A stretch of 25,193 nucleotides of DNA from Candidatus Pelearchaeum sp. (GCA_015520425.1 WAQC01000095.1:1-25193), one strand, 5' to 3'; counted from the first letter of the stretch, positions 14,025 through 22,311 are shown. Numbers and translations are program-made. The notes: a model not told the origin generated them from the sequence alone.

Positions 14025-15413
14025 ATGAGGAGGCTTGGACATATCAGTAATGTGGATAGCCTTGTTGATTCTGCTCCAGCGCATATTAGGCGTGAAGTTA
14101 AGGCTGTTTTACAGGCTCTTGATAAAGCCATAGCCGCTGTACAGCCAGCTAAGCTACTCCATGATAAAATTACTGTGAGAGGAGAGGTGTTTAGGGTTGG
14201 GGGCAGGCGGTTAAATCTTGACAAGTTTGATGAGGTTGTGTTACTGGGAGCTGGCAAAGCAGCGCTGGGCATGGCTAAAGCCATTCTGGAGCTTCTCGGC
14301 CGTAGAATTAAGCGCGGCGTCATAGTAGTACCCTATGGCTCTAACGTGAAAATGCTGGATTGTGTTGAAGTTCTGGAGGCAGGCCATCCAATACCAGATA
14401 CAAACGGAGTAAAAGCAGCACAACATATTATTGAGCTGGCAGAAAGCTGTAAGGAGAATACATTAGCGGTATTCCTACTGTCAGGCGGTGCTTCGGCTCT
14501 TATTCCTCTCCCCGCCGATGGAGTCTCACTGGAAGATAAGATAGAGATTACAAATCTCCTCATGAAGTCTGGAGCTAACATTCATGAGTTGAACACTGTG
14601 CGTAAGCATATTTCGGCAATAAAGGGTGGACAGTTGGCGAAGGCGCTCAGTAGGTCGCGTGTAGTCTCGCTTATACTATCAGACGTGGTAGGCGACGATA
14701 TAGCTACCATCGGCTCTGGCCCAACAGCGCCAGACGTAACAACTTATACTGATGCGCTACAGATATTGGAGAGGCGCGGAATTATAGATAAGACACCATC
14801 AAGCATCCTCACTAGACTTAGGCGCGGCGCGTCTGGCGAAATCCCCGAAACCCCCAAACCATCTGACAACATCTTTAAACATGTAACAAACATAGTAATA
14901 GGCGGCAATTTTGACGCGTGTAGGGCTGCGGCCAGTTTTATGCGACGTTCTGGTTATAGGTCTATGATAGTGTCTTCGCATCTTGAAGGGGAGGCGCGTG
15001 AGGTTGGCCGTGCATTTTCTTCTGTTGCGCTAAGTGTTGAGCGCTATGGGGTTCCTCTTAAGAGGCCGTGTGCGTTTGTTATAGGCGGTGAGACTACAGT
15101 ATCGGTGCGCGGTGATGGTGTTGGTGGGAGAAACCAGGAGCTGGTTCTAGCCGCTGTGGAGAAGCTGGCTGATACCCGTAAGGCCGTTCTAGCATCTCTG
15201 GGAACCGATGGAATAGACGGCCCAACAGACGCGGCAGGCGCTATATGCAGCTCCAACACCCTAAGGCAAGCGCTTGAAGCAGGTCTAAATGCTGACGATT
15301 ATCTAAGGCATAATGATTCATATAACTTCTTCAAAAAAGTTGGAGGGCTTATACTTACTGGGAGGACAGGTACTAATGTGGGTGATGTGGCTATCCTCTG
15401 CGTAGGTGATTAA
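14025..15413 (+). CDS. Glycerate 2-kinase (GckA/MOFRL family)
   Basis: A 462-aa enzyme of the GckA/MOFRL family, which phosphorylates D-glycerate to 2-phosphoglycerate. In archaea this is the last specific step of the non-phosphorylative or branched Entner-Doudoroff pathway. Seen in order are VLLGAGKAALGMA (about 72-84), the substrate loop SGGASAL (153-159), LSDVVGDD and GSGPTAPD in the middle, then GGETTV and the MOFRL signature GTDGIDGPTDAAGA near the C terminus. The ATG at 14025 is chosen; a TTG at 14016 is in frame and possible. It ends 4 bp from the stop of the convergent aldehyde dehydrogenase. That dehydrogenase could in principle oxidise glyceraldehyde to glycerate, the substrate of this kinase. 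Confidence 0.9.
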   Translation: MRRLGHISNVDSLVDSAPAHIRREVKAVLQALDKAIAAVQPAKLLHDKITVRGEVFRVGGRRLNLDKFDEVVLLGAGKAALGMAKAILELLGRRIKRGVIVVPYGSNVKMLDCVEVLEAGHPIPDTNGVKAAQHIIELAESCKENTLAVFLLSGGASALIPLPADGVSLEDKIEITNLLMKSGANIHELNTVRKHISAIKGGQLAKALSRSRVVSLILSDVVGDDIATIGSGPTAPDVTTYTDALQILERRGIIDKTPSSILTRLRRGASGEIPETPKPSDNIFKHVTNIVIGGNFDACRAAASFMRRSGYRSMIVSSHLEGEAREVGRAFSSVALSVERYGVPLKRPCAFVIGGETTVSVRGDGVGGRNQELVLAAVEKLADTRKAVLASLGTDGIDGPTDAAGAICSSNTLRQALEAGLNADDYLRHNDSYNFFKKVGGLILTGRTGTNVGDVAILCVGD

Positions 15414-15417
15414 TTTC

Positions 15418-16908
15418 TTACCGTTCAGGGCCCCCGAATGCCTCGCTAATCTCTAGACATATGTGCTTGGTCTCCAGATACTCCATGAGCCCCTCAATAC
15501 CCTGCTCGCGTCCTATCCCGCTCTGCTTATACCCTCCGAAAGGCGGCTCAGGACCAGGGTTGAGATGGCGGTTAACCCATAGTGTTCCAGTCCGCACACC
15601 ACGCGCAACGCGCATAATACGGAATAGATTACGCGACCAGATATTTCCAGCAAGCCCATACTTCGTGTCGTTAGCTATCTCAATCGCTTCGCGCTCATCC
15701 TTAAACGGGATGACACAAACCACAGGCCCGAAAATCTCCTCTTGGAAGATGCGCATATCCCGCGAGACGTTGTCAAAGATTGTTGGTTGGATGAAGAAGC
15801 CTTTAGCCAGCTCGCCTTCGGTTAGTCTCTTACCCCCATAGAGGAGACGCGCTCCCTCATCAACGCCAGACTTTATGTATGACAATACTCTGTTGAGCTG
15901 GCGCTCCGATATTATAGGCCCCATCTCCGTGCTTGGGTCCAAGCCGTTACCAACCTTAATCCCCTTGGCAAGCTCCACAAACTTTCTAACGAACTCGTCG
16001 TATATCGTCTCTTGAATAAGTAGCCTAGAGCCAGCATTACATGACTGGCCAGCGCTCCTGAAGATTCCCCACAAAGCACCGCGCAGCGCCTGCTCCAAAT
16101 TCGCATCGTCAAACACTATGTTGGCCGACTTACCACCACACTCCAGGTTTATCTTCTTCAGATTAACCGCAGCCATCTCCATTATCCTACGCCCCGTCTC
16201 AGTAGAGCCCGTGAATGAGATTTTGTCAACTTTCGTATTTTTGACGAGCGCGCTTCCAGTCGGGTCTCCTGGGCCTGTTACCACGTTTAGAACGCCGCGG
16301 GGTAGTTCTTCTATTGAGCTTATGAGCTTCGCGACTTCCAGCGATATTGCTGGGGTGTATTCTGATGGTTTTAGGACTATTGTGCATCCCGCGGCCAGTG
16401 CTGGGGCAAGCTTCCATGAGGCGAGCTGTATTGGCGAGTTCCAGGGGACTATGAGGCCGCATACGCCTACAGGCTCTTTCACGACTAGACTAACATCGCT
16501 TGAGCCGTAGCGCGGTATGTTTCCCAGAACCACGCGAGCTAGAGCGCCATAATATTCAAAGACGTTAGCGGCGTATAGTATCTCTCCCCGCGCGTTTTTT
16601 ATTGGCTTGCCGTTCTCGCGCGTGAGTAGTGTTGCTAGGGTATCTGCGTTTGAGCGGAGGAGCTCAGCTATCTTGAAGAGGACACGAGCCCTTTCTTGGG
16701 GTTTCTTCTCGCTCCACACCCCTGAGAAGAAAGCATCACGCGCCGCGTCTACTGCGGCGTCAACATCCTCGGCGGTTGACTGTTGAGCTTCAGCAACTAG
16801 CTCGCCAGTAGCTGGGTTTATACTCTCCAGCTTCTCTTCAGAAGACGACCTAACCCACTCACCATTCACATAGTTAAGATACGTCTGGACAGCCCTGGCT
16901 TCCACCAT
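15418..16908 (-). CDS. Aldehyde dehydrogenase, probably HpaE-like
   Basis: A 496-aa NAD(P)-dependent aldehyde dehydrogenase. Visible catalytic features are the oxyanion Asn in VPWNSP (N157), K180 in VLKPSE, the Rossmann motif SFTGSTETG (231-239), the general base E256 in LECGGKS, the nucleophile C290 in AGQSCNAG, and EEIFGPV toward the C terminus. Its start faces the hpaC-hpaD-hpaB genes across a 123-bp divergent promoter region, so 5-carboxymethyl-2-hydroxymuconate semialdehyde dehydrogenase (HpaE) is the best guess. An alternative is a glyceraldehyde or other aldehyde dehydrogenase linked to glycerate kinase, its tail-to-tail neighbour 4 bp away. The ALDH family is too broad to fix the substrate by eye, so no gene symbol is given. 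Confidence 0.88.
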   Translation of the reverse strand: MVEARAVQTYLNYVNGEWVRSSSEEKLESINPATGELVAEAQQSTAEDVDAAVDAARDAFFSGVWSEKKPQERARVLFKIAELLRSNADTLATLLTRENGKPIKNARGEILYAANVFEYYGALARVVLGNIPRYGSSDVSLVVKEPVGVCGLIVPWNSPIQLASWKLAPALAAGCTIVLKPSEYTPAISLEVAKLISSIEELPRGVLNVVTGPGDPTGSALVKNTKVDKISFTGSTETGRRIMEMAAVNLKKINLECGGKSANIVFDDANLEQALRGALWGIFRSAGQSCNAGSRLLIQETIYDEFVRKFVELAKGIKVGNGLDPSTEMGPIISERQLNRVLSYIKSGVDEGARLLYGGKRLTEGELAKGFFIQPTIFDNVSRDMRIFQEEIFGPVVCVIPFKDEREAIEIANDTKYGLAGNIWSRNLFRIMRVARGVRTGTLWVNRHLNPGPEPPFGGYKQSGIGREQGIEGLMEYLETKHICLEISEAFGGPER

Positions 16909-17031
16909 CTCTTATAAATGCACCCCCGAACCTAGTTAGGGCTTACCGCCTGAATCTTACCTTTTCTATAAAAGCTTAACGCGAATCTGCATAACATAAA
17001 TTAATCATCAAGGAAACGACGGTCATCCCGT
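16909..17031. promoter_or_regulatory. Divergent promoter region of the hpa cluster
   Basis: A 123-bp gap between the ALDH (minus) and hpaC (plus) starts. TAAATTAAT at about 16994-17002 would start hpaC transcription near 17024, a nearly leaderless mRNA. TCTATAAAAG near 16966-16975, read on the minus strand as CTTTTATAGA, could serve the ALDH gene. A palindromic CCTAGTTAGG at 16931-16940 is a candidate regulator site. No regulator gene of HpaR type is nearby. Confidence 0.4.
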
Positions 17032-17562
17032 ATGTCGGCTGTGCAGGAGGGCTTTAAGGAGGTTATGCGCCACTATGCGCAGGGGGTTACCGTTGTTACA
17101 GCCCGTCATGGTGAGAGACTTATCGGGATTACGGTCAGTTCCTTCACCTCCATCTCTATGAACCCCCCTCTGGCTATGATTGCTATAGCTAAGGCAAGCT
17201 CTTCTCATGAGCCGCTAGTGAATGCGGAGCATTTCGCTGTTAATGTGTTATCATCAGACCAGGCGTGGGTTTCGGAGCGCTTCGCCGGCCGTGTGGCTGG
17301 AGTGAGGGATAAGTTTGAGAACATACCATACCGCCTAGGCAGTACAGGCTCGCCCCTCATACTGGGAGCCGTAGCATGGCTTGAGTGCAAACGTTGGCGC
17401 GTCTATGAGGGCGGAGACCACAGCATAATAATAGGCGAGGTGATAGAGGCACGCCTAACAAGAAGAACACAACCCCTCGTATATTACAACAGGAGCTACA
17501 CGACAGTGACTGACCCCTTCGCCTTAGCTACAGATTACTACTCGCTTCTGCATGAGTGGTGA
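17032..17562 (+). CDS. hpaC: Flavin reductase (HpaC-like) of two-component monooxygenase
   Basis: A 176-aa protein of the flavin-reductase-like domain family. It has the starting helix FKEVMRHYAQGVTVVTA, the flavin-binding GITVSSFTSISMNPPLAMIAI (residues about 32-52), the FAVNVLSS strand with the following ERFAG, and a C-terminal section with GEV. Such proteins use NAD(P)H to reduce FAD or FMN, which diffuses to a partner monooxygenase. The partner is the HpaB-like gene at 18648, with the ring-cleavage gene between them. Genome order and size support HpaC. The gap to hpaD is 88 bp and A/T rich (TCTATAAAC at 17594-17602), so hpaD may have its own promoter. Confidence 0.85.
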   Translation: MSAVQEGFKEVMRHYAQGVTVVTARHGERLIGITVSSFTSISMNPPLAMIAIAKASSSHEPLVNAEHFAVNVLSSDQAWVSERFAGRVAGVRDKFENIPYRLGSTGSPLILGAVAWLECKRWRVYEGGDHSIIIGEVIEARLTRRTQPLVYYNRSYTTVTDPFALATDYYSLLHEW

Positions 17563-17650
17563 GAAGGTCTATCTATATAATTGATTTACCATCTCTATAA
17601 ACATAGCAAAATCCTTAATTATCATAAGAAACGCCGAGCATGTAAGGGTC

Positions 17651-18631
17651 ATGTCCTTCAGTATAACGCGGGTAAGTCATGTTGAGATTAGGGTAACCAA
17701 CTTGGATAGGGCGTGGGAGTTTTACGTCGGTCTTCTTGGGCTTGTGGAGACCGAACGTGATGGTGGTAGGATATATCTCCGCGGCCTTGAGGAGAGGCAG
17801 CACCATAGCATAGTGCTGAAGCAGGCAGAAAGCCCTGGGGTTGCCCATTTCTCATATAGGGTGAGCGACCCAGAAGACTTGGATAGGCTGACGGAGTTCT
17901 TCAAGGCAAAGAAGCTACCAGTAGTGAGGCTACCCGCAGGAAGCGAGAAGGGGCAGGGAGAGGCGATAAGGGTTCAAGACCCGCTAGGCTTCCCAGTAGA
18001 GTTCTACCACGAGATGGACGAGGCAGAACGGATGCTCCAGCAGTTCCACCTACATAGGGGAGTTAGCCCCATGCGGCTGGACCACGTCAACTGCCAGACC
18101 CCAGACGTGCAGAAGGGCTATGACTACTACGTGGGTGAGCTTGGTTTCTGGGTTTCCGAATACACAGAGACCGACGACGGCAAGCTCTGGGCTGTCTGGA
18201 TGCACCGTAAGCAGAATGTCCATGACATAGCGCTCATGACTGGGACAGGCCCAAGGCTTCACCACTTCGCCGTCTGGGTTCAGGACATGGTGGGCGTGAT
18301 AAGAGCCTGCGACATACTAGCAGGAGCTGGGATGACAGACAACATAGAACGCGGCCCTGGGAGACATGGACTATCAAACGCCTTCTTCGTATATGTCCGC
18401 GACCCCGATGGAAACAGGATGGAGATATACACAAGCGACTACATGATACCAGACCCCGACTGGAAGCCTATACGCTGGTCAATCAACGATAAGAGGCGTC
18501 AGACCTTCTGGGGGCATGTAGCACCGCGTAGCTGGTTTGACGAGGCCTCGTTAGTAGAGTCAATAACGGATGGAAGACTCTTAACACCTATTCCCGCGGA
18601 GCTTAAGGACAGGCCAGACTTCGTTACGTAG
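17651..18631 (+). CDS. hpaD: 3,4-dihydroxyphenylacetate 2,3-dioxygenase (extradiol, VOC type)
   Basis: A 326-aa type I extradiol dioxygenase with two vicinal-oxygen-chelate modules (about 5-120 and 140-265). It opens the ring of homoprotocatechuate to 5-carboxymethyl-2-hydroxymuconate semialdehyde. Metal ligands are visible as H145 (RLDHVN), H205 (GPRLHHFAV) and E258 (RMEIYTSDY). Second-sphere residues known from the Brevibacterium/Arthrobacter homoprotocatechuate dioxygenases are kept: W183, H191 (QNVHD), R234 and H239 (ERGPGRHG), and Y248. Even the C-terminal WSIND/SWFDEASLV region follows those enzymes, so substrate assignment is firmer than usual for the fold. Metal may be Fe(II) or Mn(II). 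It is unrelated to the LigB-type HpaD of E. coli. The hpaB start follows 16 bp after its stop. Confidence 0.92.
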   Translation: MSFSITRVSHVEIRVTNLDRAWEFYVGLLGLVETERDGGRIYLRGLEERQHHSIVLKQAESPGVAHFSYRVSDPEDLDRLTEFFKAKKLPVVRLPAGSEKGQGEAIRVQDPLGFPVEFYHEMDEAERMLQQFHLHRGVSPMRLDHVNCQTPDVQKGYDYYVGELGFWVSEYTETDDGKLWAVWMHRKQNVHDIALMTGTGPRLHHFAVWVQDMVGVIRACDILAGAGMTDNIERGPGRHGLSNAFFVYVRDPDGNRMEIYTSDYMIPDPDWKPIRWSINDKRRQTFWGHVAPRSWFDEASLVESITDGRLLTPIPAELKDRPDFVT

Positions 18632-18647
18632 GGAGAAGGTGCCGACC

Positions 18648-20117
18648 ATGCCAATAAGACGTGGCGCGGATTATATTGAGAGTCTGAGGGAGAGGCAGCC
18701 CACGGTTTATTATGATGGGAAGCGGGTAGAGAATGTTCTGGAGCATCCAGCATTCAAGATACCCATACAAACCCTAGCCCGCATATACGACTTACAGTGG
18801 AGTCCAGAGTATCAGGATAAGCTCACATACCTGAAGAACGGTCAGCGTACAAACATAACTTACATGATACCACGTTCTAAAGAAGACCTCAGAAGGATAC
18901 GCGAAGCACTCAACATAATATACGATAATCTCCTAGGCTTCTTCGGCAGGTGTTATGATTATCTCAACATGTGGATGGCCGTATTCGCGGCCCATGCTTG
19001 GGATTTCTTCGGCGATAAAGACCCGCTCTTCGCGGATAACGCTATAAGCCTGTACGAGCATTGTAGCGAGAATGACCTTTTCCTGACACATGCTATTGTA
19101 GCGCCTATGGTTGACCGCTCCAAGATGGCTTCTCAGCTCGTTGACCCCTACATCCAGGCAGGTGTGGTGGAGAAGAATAACAGCACAGTCGTAGTGCGTG
19201 GCGCTGCTATGGTATCTACAGCAGCCCCCTATGCTGAGGAGCTCATCTACTTCCCAAACCTCTTGAGAGACCCAGACCCCCGTTATGCGATAGCCTTCGT
19301 ATGCCCAACAAACCTTGATGGGATAAAGTTCATAGCGCGTAGGAGCTTCAAGCCGCGCGACGGGTATGGCGAGTTTGAGTATCCTATAAGCTCAAGGTTT
19401 GAGGAGAGCGATGCTTTTGTTGTTTTTGACAACGTGAAGATACCAAAAGAGAACTTCCTCTTCTTGGAGGAGGTGGATAAGGTTATCCCGATGATGTGGG
19501 GCGGCGTCTACATGAAGGCATGGTTCAACTATCACTTTAACGTCCAGTATTATTCTAGGCTCAAGTTCCTTACAGGGCTTGCAACACTCATAGCGCAGGC
19601 GGTTGGTATTGATAAGTTCGTTAATGTTCAGGAGAAGCTGGGAGAGCTTCTCATATACCTTAACATAACTAGGGCAGCGATAATAGCTGCTGAAGACGCG
19701 GGCGAGAAGCTTGACAACGGACTATATAGACCAAACCCAGAGATAGCTGTCTCGGTAAGCCACTTTAACATGATAGCACTTCCAAGAGCGTTTGAGATAA
19801 TAAAACTCCTATCTGGAGGCTCTCTTGTATCTCTACCCTCTTCGCGGAAGGATTTGGAGAATCCAGAGATAAGGCAGTACATAGACAAGTATCTAGTGGG
19901 CGCTGGAGTTCCTGCTGTGGAGAGGATAAAGCTCTTCAACCTGGCTTGGGATGTTGTGTGCAGTGAGCTGGGCCAGCGCTACGAGCTTTACGATAGATTT
20001 AGTAGGGGAGACCCGACGGTTATGTGGTCTAGGATGCAGATGCAGTTCGCTAAGCAGCGTGATGAGTGCGTGAAACTTGCTAAGACGCTGTTGGACTCCA
20101 TACCAGACCCAGAATAA
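18648..20117 (+). CDS. hpaB: 4-hydroxyphenylacetate 3-monooxygenase, oxygenase component
   Basis: A 489-aa reduced-flavin-dependent monooxygenase of the HpaB family (acyl-CoA dehydrogenase fold), which hydroxylates 4-hydroxyphenylacetate to 3,4-dihydroxyphenylacetate using flavin supplied by HpaC. The start RRGADYIESLRERQPTVYYDGKRV is the family signature. Residues equivalent to catalytic Arg100, Tyr104 and His142 of the Thermus enzyme appear as R101 and Y105 (GRCYDYLN) and H148 (LTHAIVAP). The flavin and substrate region FDNVKIPKENFLF is also present. ATG at 18648 is preferred over GTG at 18639 because GAAGGTG just upstream (18635-18641) serves as ribosome binding site and overlaps that GTG. 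It is convergent with the FAH-family gene, with 2 bp between stops. Confidence 0.93.
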   Translation: MPIRRGADYIESLRERQPTVYYDGKRVENVLEHPAFKIPIQTLARIYDLQWSPEYQDKLTYLKNGQRTNITYMIPRSKEDLRRIREALNIIYDNLLGFFGRCYDYLNMWMAVFAAHAWDFFGDKDPLFADNAISLYEHCSENDLFLTHAIVAPMVDRSKMASQLVDPYIQAGVVEKNNSTVVVRGAAMVSTAAPYAEELIYFPNLLRDPDPRYAIAFVCPTNLDGIKFIARRSFKPRDGYGEFEYPISSRFEESDAFVVFDNVKIPKENFLFLEEVDKVIPMMWGGVYMKAWFNYHFNVQYYSRLKFLTGLATLIAQAVGIDKFVNVQEKLGELLIYLNITRAAIIAAEDAGEKLDNGLYRPNPEIAVSVSHFNMIALPRAFEIIKLLSGGSLVSLPSSRKDLENPEIRQYIDKYLVGAGVPAVERIKLFNLAWDVVCSELGQRYELYDRFSRGDPTVMWSRMQMQFAKQRDECVKLAKTLLDSIPDPE

Positions 20118-20119
20118 CC

Positions 20120-21109
20120 CTACACCTCAGACTTTACAGGATTTCTCAACACCCCTATCCTCTCAATCTCAAGCTCCAGAATTCCATCATTTTTTGGAAG
20201 AACCCACTCGGACGGGTCTGAACCGCCCAGCCTAGTAGCTACCCAGCCCACAGTGCCAGCGGAGACCACATCACCAGGCTCAAGTGTCATGAAGCCAGAA
20301 ATAAACGCGACTATCTCGGCTGGGCTGAAGATATACTCTCTAGTAGTTCCCTCCTGTATTGTCTCACCGTTAAAGCGCGTGGTGAGGCGTAGGCCTGAAA
20401 CATCGCCTAGCTCATCTATCGTGGTTATCCATGGCCCAAGGGGTGTGAAGGTGTCGTGATTCTTTGAGCGGAACAACGGGCCGCGTAGCCTCACTTTCTT
20501 GACTTCCCCTGTTGCTGGGTCGCGTCTATAAGCCTCGTAGGCATCTTCACGCGACTCGCGCGGCGCTGTTACATCGTTCATTATCGTATATCCTATTATA
20601 GCTCTGCCAGCCTCCTCCACGTTGGCGCGCTTTACTTTACGGCCTATCACGGCGGCCAGCTCAACCTCAGGTCTAACACCATGCGGCGGTGCGAGTATTG
20701 TTTCTCCAGGCCCTATGACCGTGCTTGGGGCTTTCATGAATAGGCGCGGGTGTTTGAGGGGCTCTACATCCTCGCCGCCCAGCATTCCGTAGGTATTGAC
20801 GAGTGTGGCGATGATTTTACGCGGCCTGGGTATTGGGGCGAGCAGCCTAGCCGCGGCTAGGCTATGCACGCCTTCACTAGGCCGCGTCTCATCCACACGC
20901 TCCGCTATATTCCTCAGAACAGGCAATACGTCATCCCATCTATCCAATAACCCCAGCATATCACTGGGGACTCTCTGCCCAAGATGTTTAGCTGCGGCAT
21001 ACGCTATATCAACCACCACCTCACCTAGGACCAAGCCAGCCCTAGGCTCCCCGTCCTTCAGGAACGTGCATAGCCTCAGCTCAGCACACCACGCGGCTAA
21101 AAAATACAT
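20120..21109 (-). CDS. FAH-family isomerase/decarboxylase, HpaG-like
   Basis: A single-domain fumarylacetoacetate hydrolase family protein of about 330 aa. The metal-binding residues are the two Glu of RPEVELAAVIG and the Asp of IMNDVTAPRE. Also seen are FMKAPSTVIGPGE and KNHDTFTPLGPWI, shared with HpaG and 2-hydroxyhepta-2,4-diene-1,7-dioate isomerase/OPET decarboxylase. In the homoprotocatechuate route it would decarboxylate and isomerise the product of HpaE. E. coli HpaG is a tandem fusion of two such domains; here only one is present. The start is unresolved. ATGs at 21127 and 21109 add a hydrophobic stretch (MYFLAAWCAE) unlike the family, and a TATA-like ATATATAAAATT lies at 21111-21122 on this strand. 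Family likeness begins at LRLCTFLKDG, where the only candidate is CTG at 21079. Confidence 0.83.
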   Translation of the reverse strand: MYFLAAWCAELRLCTFLKDGEPRAGLVLGEVVVDIAYAAAKHLGQRVPSDMLGLLDRWDDVLPVLRNIAERVDETRPSEGVHSLAAARLLAPIPRPRKIIATLVNTYGMLGGEDVEPLKHPRLFMKAPSTVIGPGETILAPPHGVRPEVELAAVIGRKVKRANVEEAGRAIIGYTIMNDVTAPRESREDAYEAYRRDPATGEVKKVRLRGPLFRSKNHDTFTPLGPWITTIDELGDVSGLRLTTRFNGETIQEGTTREYIFSPAEIVAFISGFMTLEPGDVVSAGTVGWVATRLGGSDPSEWVLPKNDGILELEIERIGVLRNPVKSEV

Positions 21110-21132
21110 AATTTTATATATGTTCATGTTAC

Positions 21133-21335
21133 ATGAAAACTCTCACAATATCAGATGAGGTCTACGCCAAGCTTGAGCAGCTAAAGGATGGAAAATCATT
21201 TTCAGAGTTGATAGACGAGCTTATCCGCGCTAACGTCTCCCTTAGGATAGAGAAACTCCTAGAGTTGAGTAGATACGAGACTGCAGAGAGGACGAATTCG
21301 CCAGTATAGTCTCATGGGTTAGAAGGGAGTTATAG
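21133..21335 (+). pseudogene. Orphan VapB-type antitoxin (DUF217-like), probably frameshifted
   Basis: A short frame from ATG 21133 to TAG 21309 encodes 58 aa. It begins MKTLTISDEVYAKLEQLKDG followed by KSFSELIDELI, the usual start of archaeal DUF217 VapB-type antitoxins. After RYETAER the frame runs into TNSPV and a stop. One base off, the DNA reads EDEFASIVSWVRREL and stops at 21335, a sensible charged antitoxin tail. This points to a one-base loss around 21283-21290, or a sequencing error. No PIN-domain toxin follows: the next gene is an ADC-family enzyme. TAAAAAATAC at 21098-21107 could drive a nearly leaderless transcript. It is divergent from the FAH-family gene and probably a decayed toxin-antitoxin module. 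Confidence 0.6.
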
Positions 21336-21389
21336 TCTCGCATCCCTAACTTTTAATAAGCGCTCAAACTTTCAGCCTCTAATCTAGTC

Positions 21390-22172
21390 ATGAAGCCGTT
21401 CACCCATTTCTTAACTCCAGAGGGCAGGGGCTCTGTTGTTGAGGAAGGGCCTTGGCACTATGGGATAGACTATGTGAGCGTCTATTTCCGCGGCGATGTT
21501 GAGTGTTTGCAGAGGCTTCTCCCAAGGCCGCTTAGGGTTGTTGACGGCACAGCAGTAGCTTATGTGAGCGAGTTCGTCTCGGTTAGTGAGAAGAATCCAG
21601 AGGCTTCATTCCTAGACCCTGCGCAGACAATTTACCACGAGGCTGGTGTGGGGGTTCTCTGCGAATATAAAGGCAGGAGAGGCATATTCTACCCCTTCAT
21701 GTGGGTTGACAAGGACTGGGCACTGATTCGCGGCTGGCTTAACGGCTATCCCAAAAAGATAGCAGATGAGATAGTTATGACAAGGTTTCATAGGTTCAAT
21801 AGGTTCGCCGAAGCTGCTGGAGAGGGTGTCAGGCTTACAGGCTACTGTGCTAGACATGGCTATAGACTATTGACCGTGCGGCTTAAGATTAACAGACGCG
21901 GAGCCGTAGATGACATTATGAAGTTCGGCGCAACTTTTGGATATAGACACTTCCCAACAACCCATGAGAGCCAGACAGCTGTTTCGGAGATTGTAGAAGT
22001 AATCAAAACAAACTCACGCGCAGATGATGTATGGGTTGGCGAGGGAGAGATAGAGCTAGGGAAATCGCCAAGCGAAGAGCTAGAACTGGTAAAGCCTCTG
22101 GAGGTTATATATGGAATACATTACAAAGCTGGCTTTGTGATAGAAGGCGCCAAGGTTCTAGAGAGATACTAG
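21390..22172 (+). CDS. Acetoacetate decarboxylase superfamily enzyme
   Basis: A 260-aa protein of the acetoacetate decarboxylase (ADC) superfamily. The Schiff-base lysine is visible in NGYPKKIADE (K122, K123), preceded by the family segment YPFMWVDKDWALIRGW. An upstream acidic residue in the YHEAGVGVLCEY strand (E84) matches the usual active-site Glu region. Known members decarboxylate acetoacetate or, in other branches (MppR and Sbi00515-like proteins), carry out aldol or dehydration chemistry on keto acids. True substrate is unknown. Its place at the end of the homoprotocatechuate cluster suggests a downstream keto-acid step, but that is inference. CTTTTAATAAG at 21348-21358 is a TATA-like element giving a leader of about 10 nt. 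Confidence 0.8.
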   Translation: MKPFTHFLTPEGRGSVVEEGPWHYGIDYVSVYFRGDVECLQRLLPRPLRVVDGTAVAYVSEFVSVSEKNPEASFLDPAQTIYHEAGVGVLCEYKGRRGIFYPFMWVDKDWALIRGWLNGYPKKIADEIVMTRFHRFNRFAEAAGEGVRLTGYCARHGYRLLTVRLKINRRGAVDDIMKFGATFGYRHFPTTHESQTAVSEIVEVIKTNSRADDVWVGEGEIELGKSPSEELELVKPLEVIYGIHYKAGFVIEGAKVLERY

Positions 22173-22311
22173 ACAGGTTTTATGTTGAAGGTTCTTTGTC
22201 TTTCAGTATGAGAACGTTGATAATGAAGAAGAGGAGTTGGAGGAGCTCTGGTTAATAGCAACATCAGATAGCTAACGCGATGATAGCTACTAGGAACAGG
22301 GGTGGGGAGTG

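Noticed and set aside
22031..22255. Plus-strand 74-aa frame at the end of the ADC gene
   Set aside because: It mostly overlaps the ADC gene in another frame, is very Arg-rich and has no motif.
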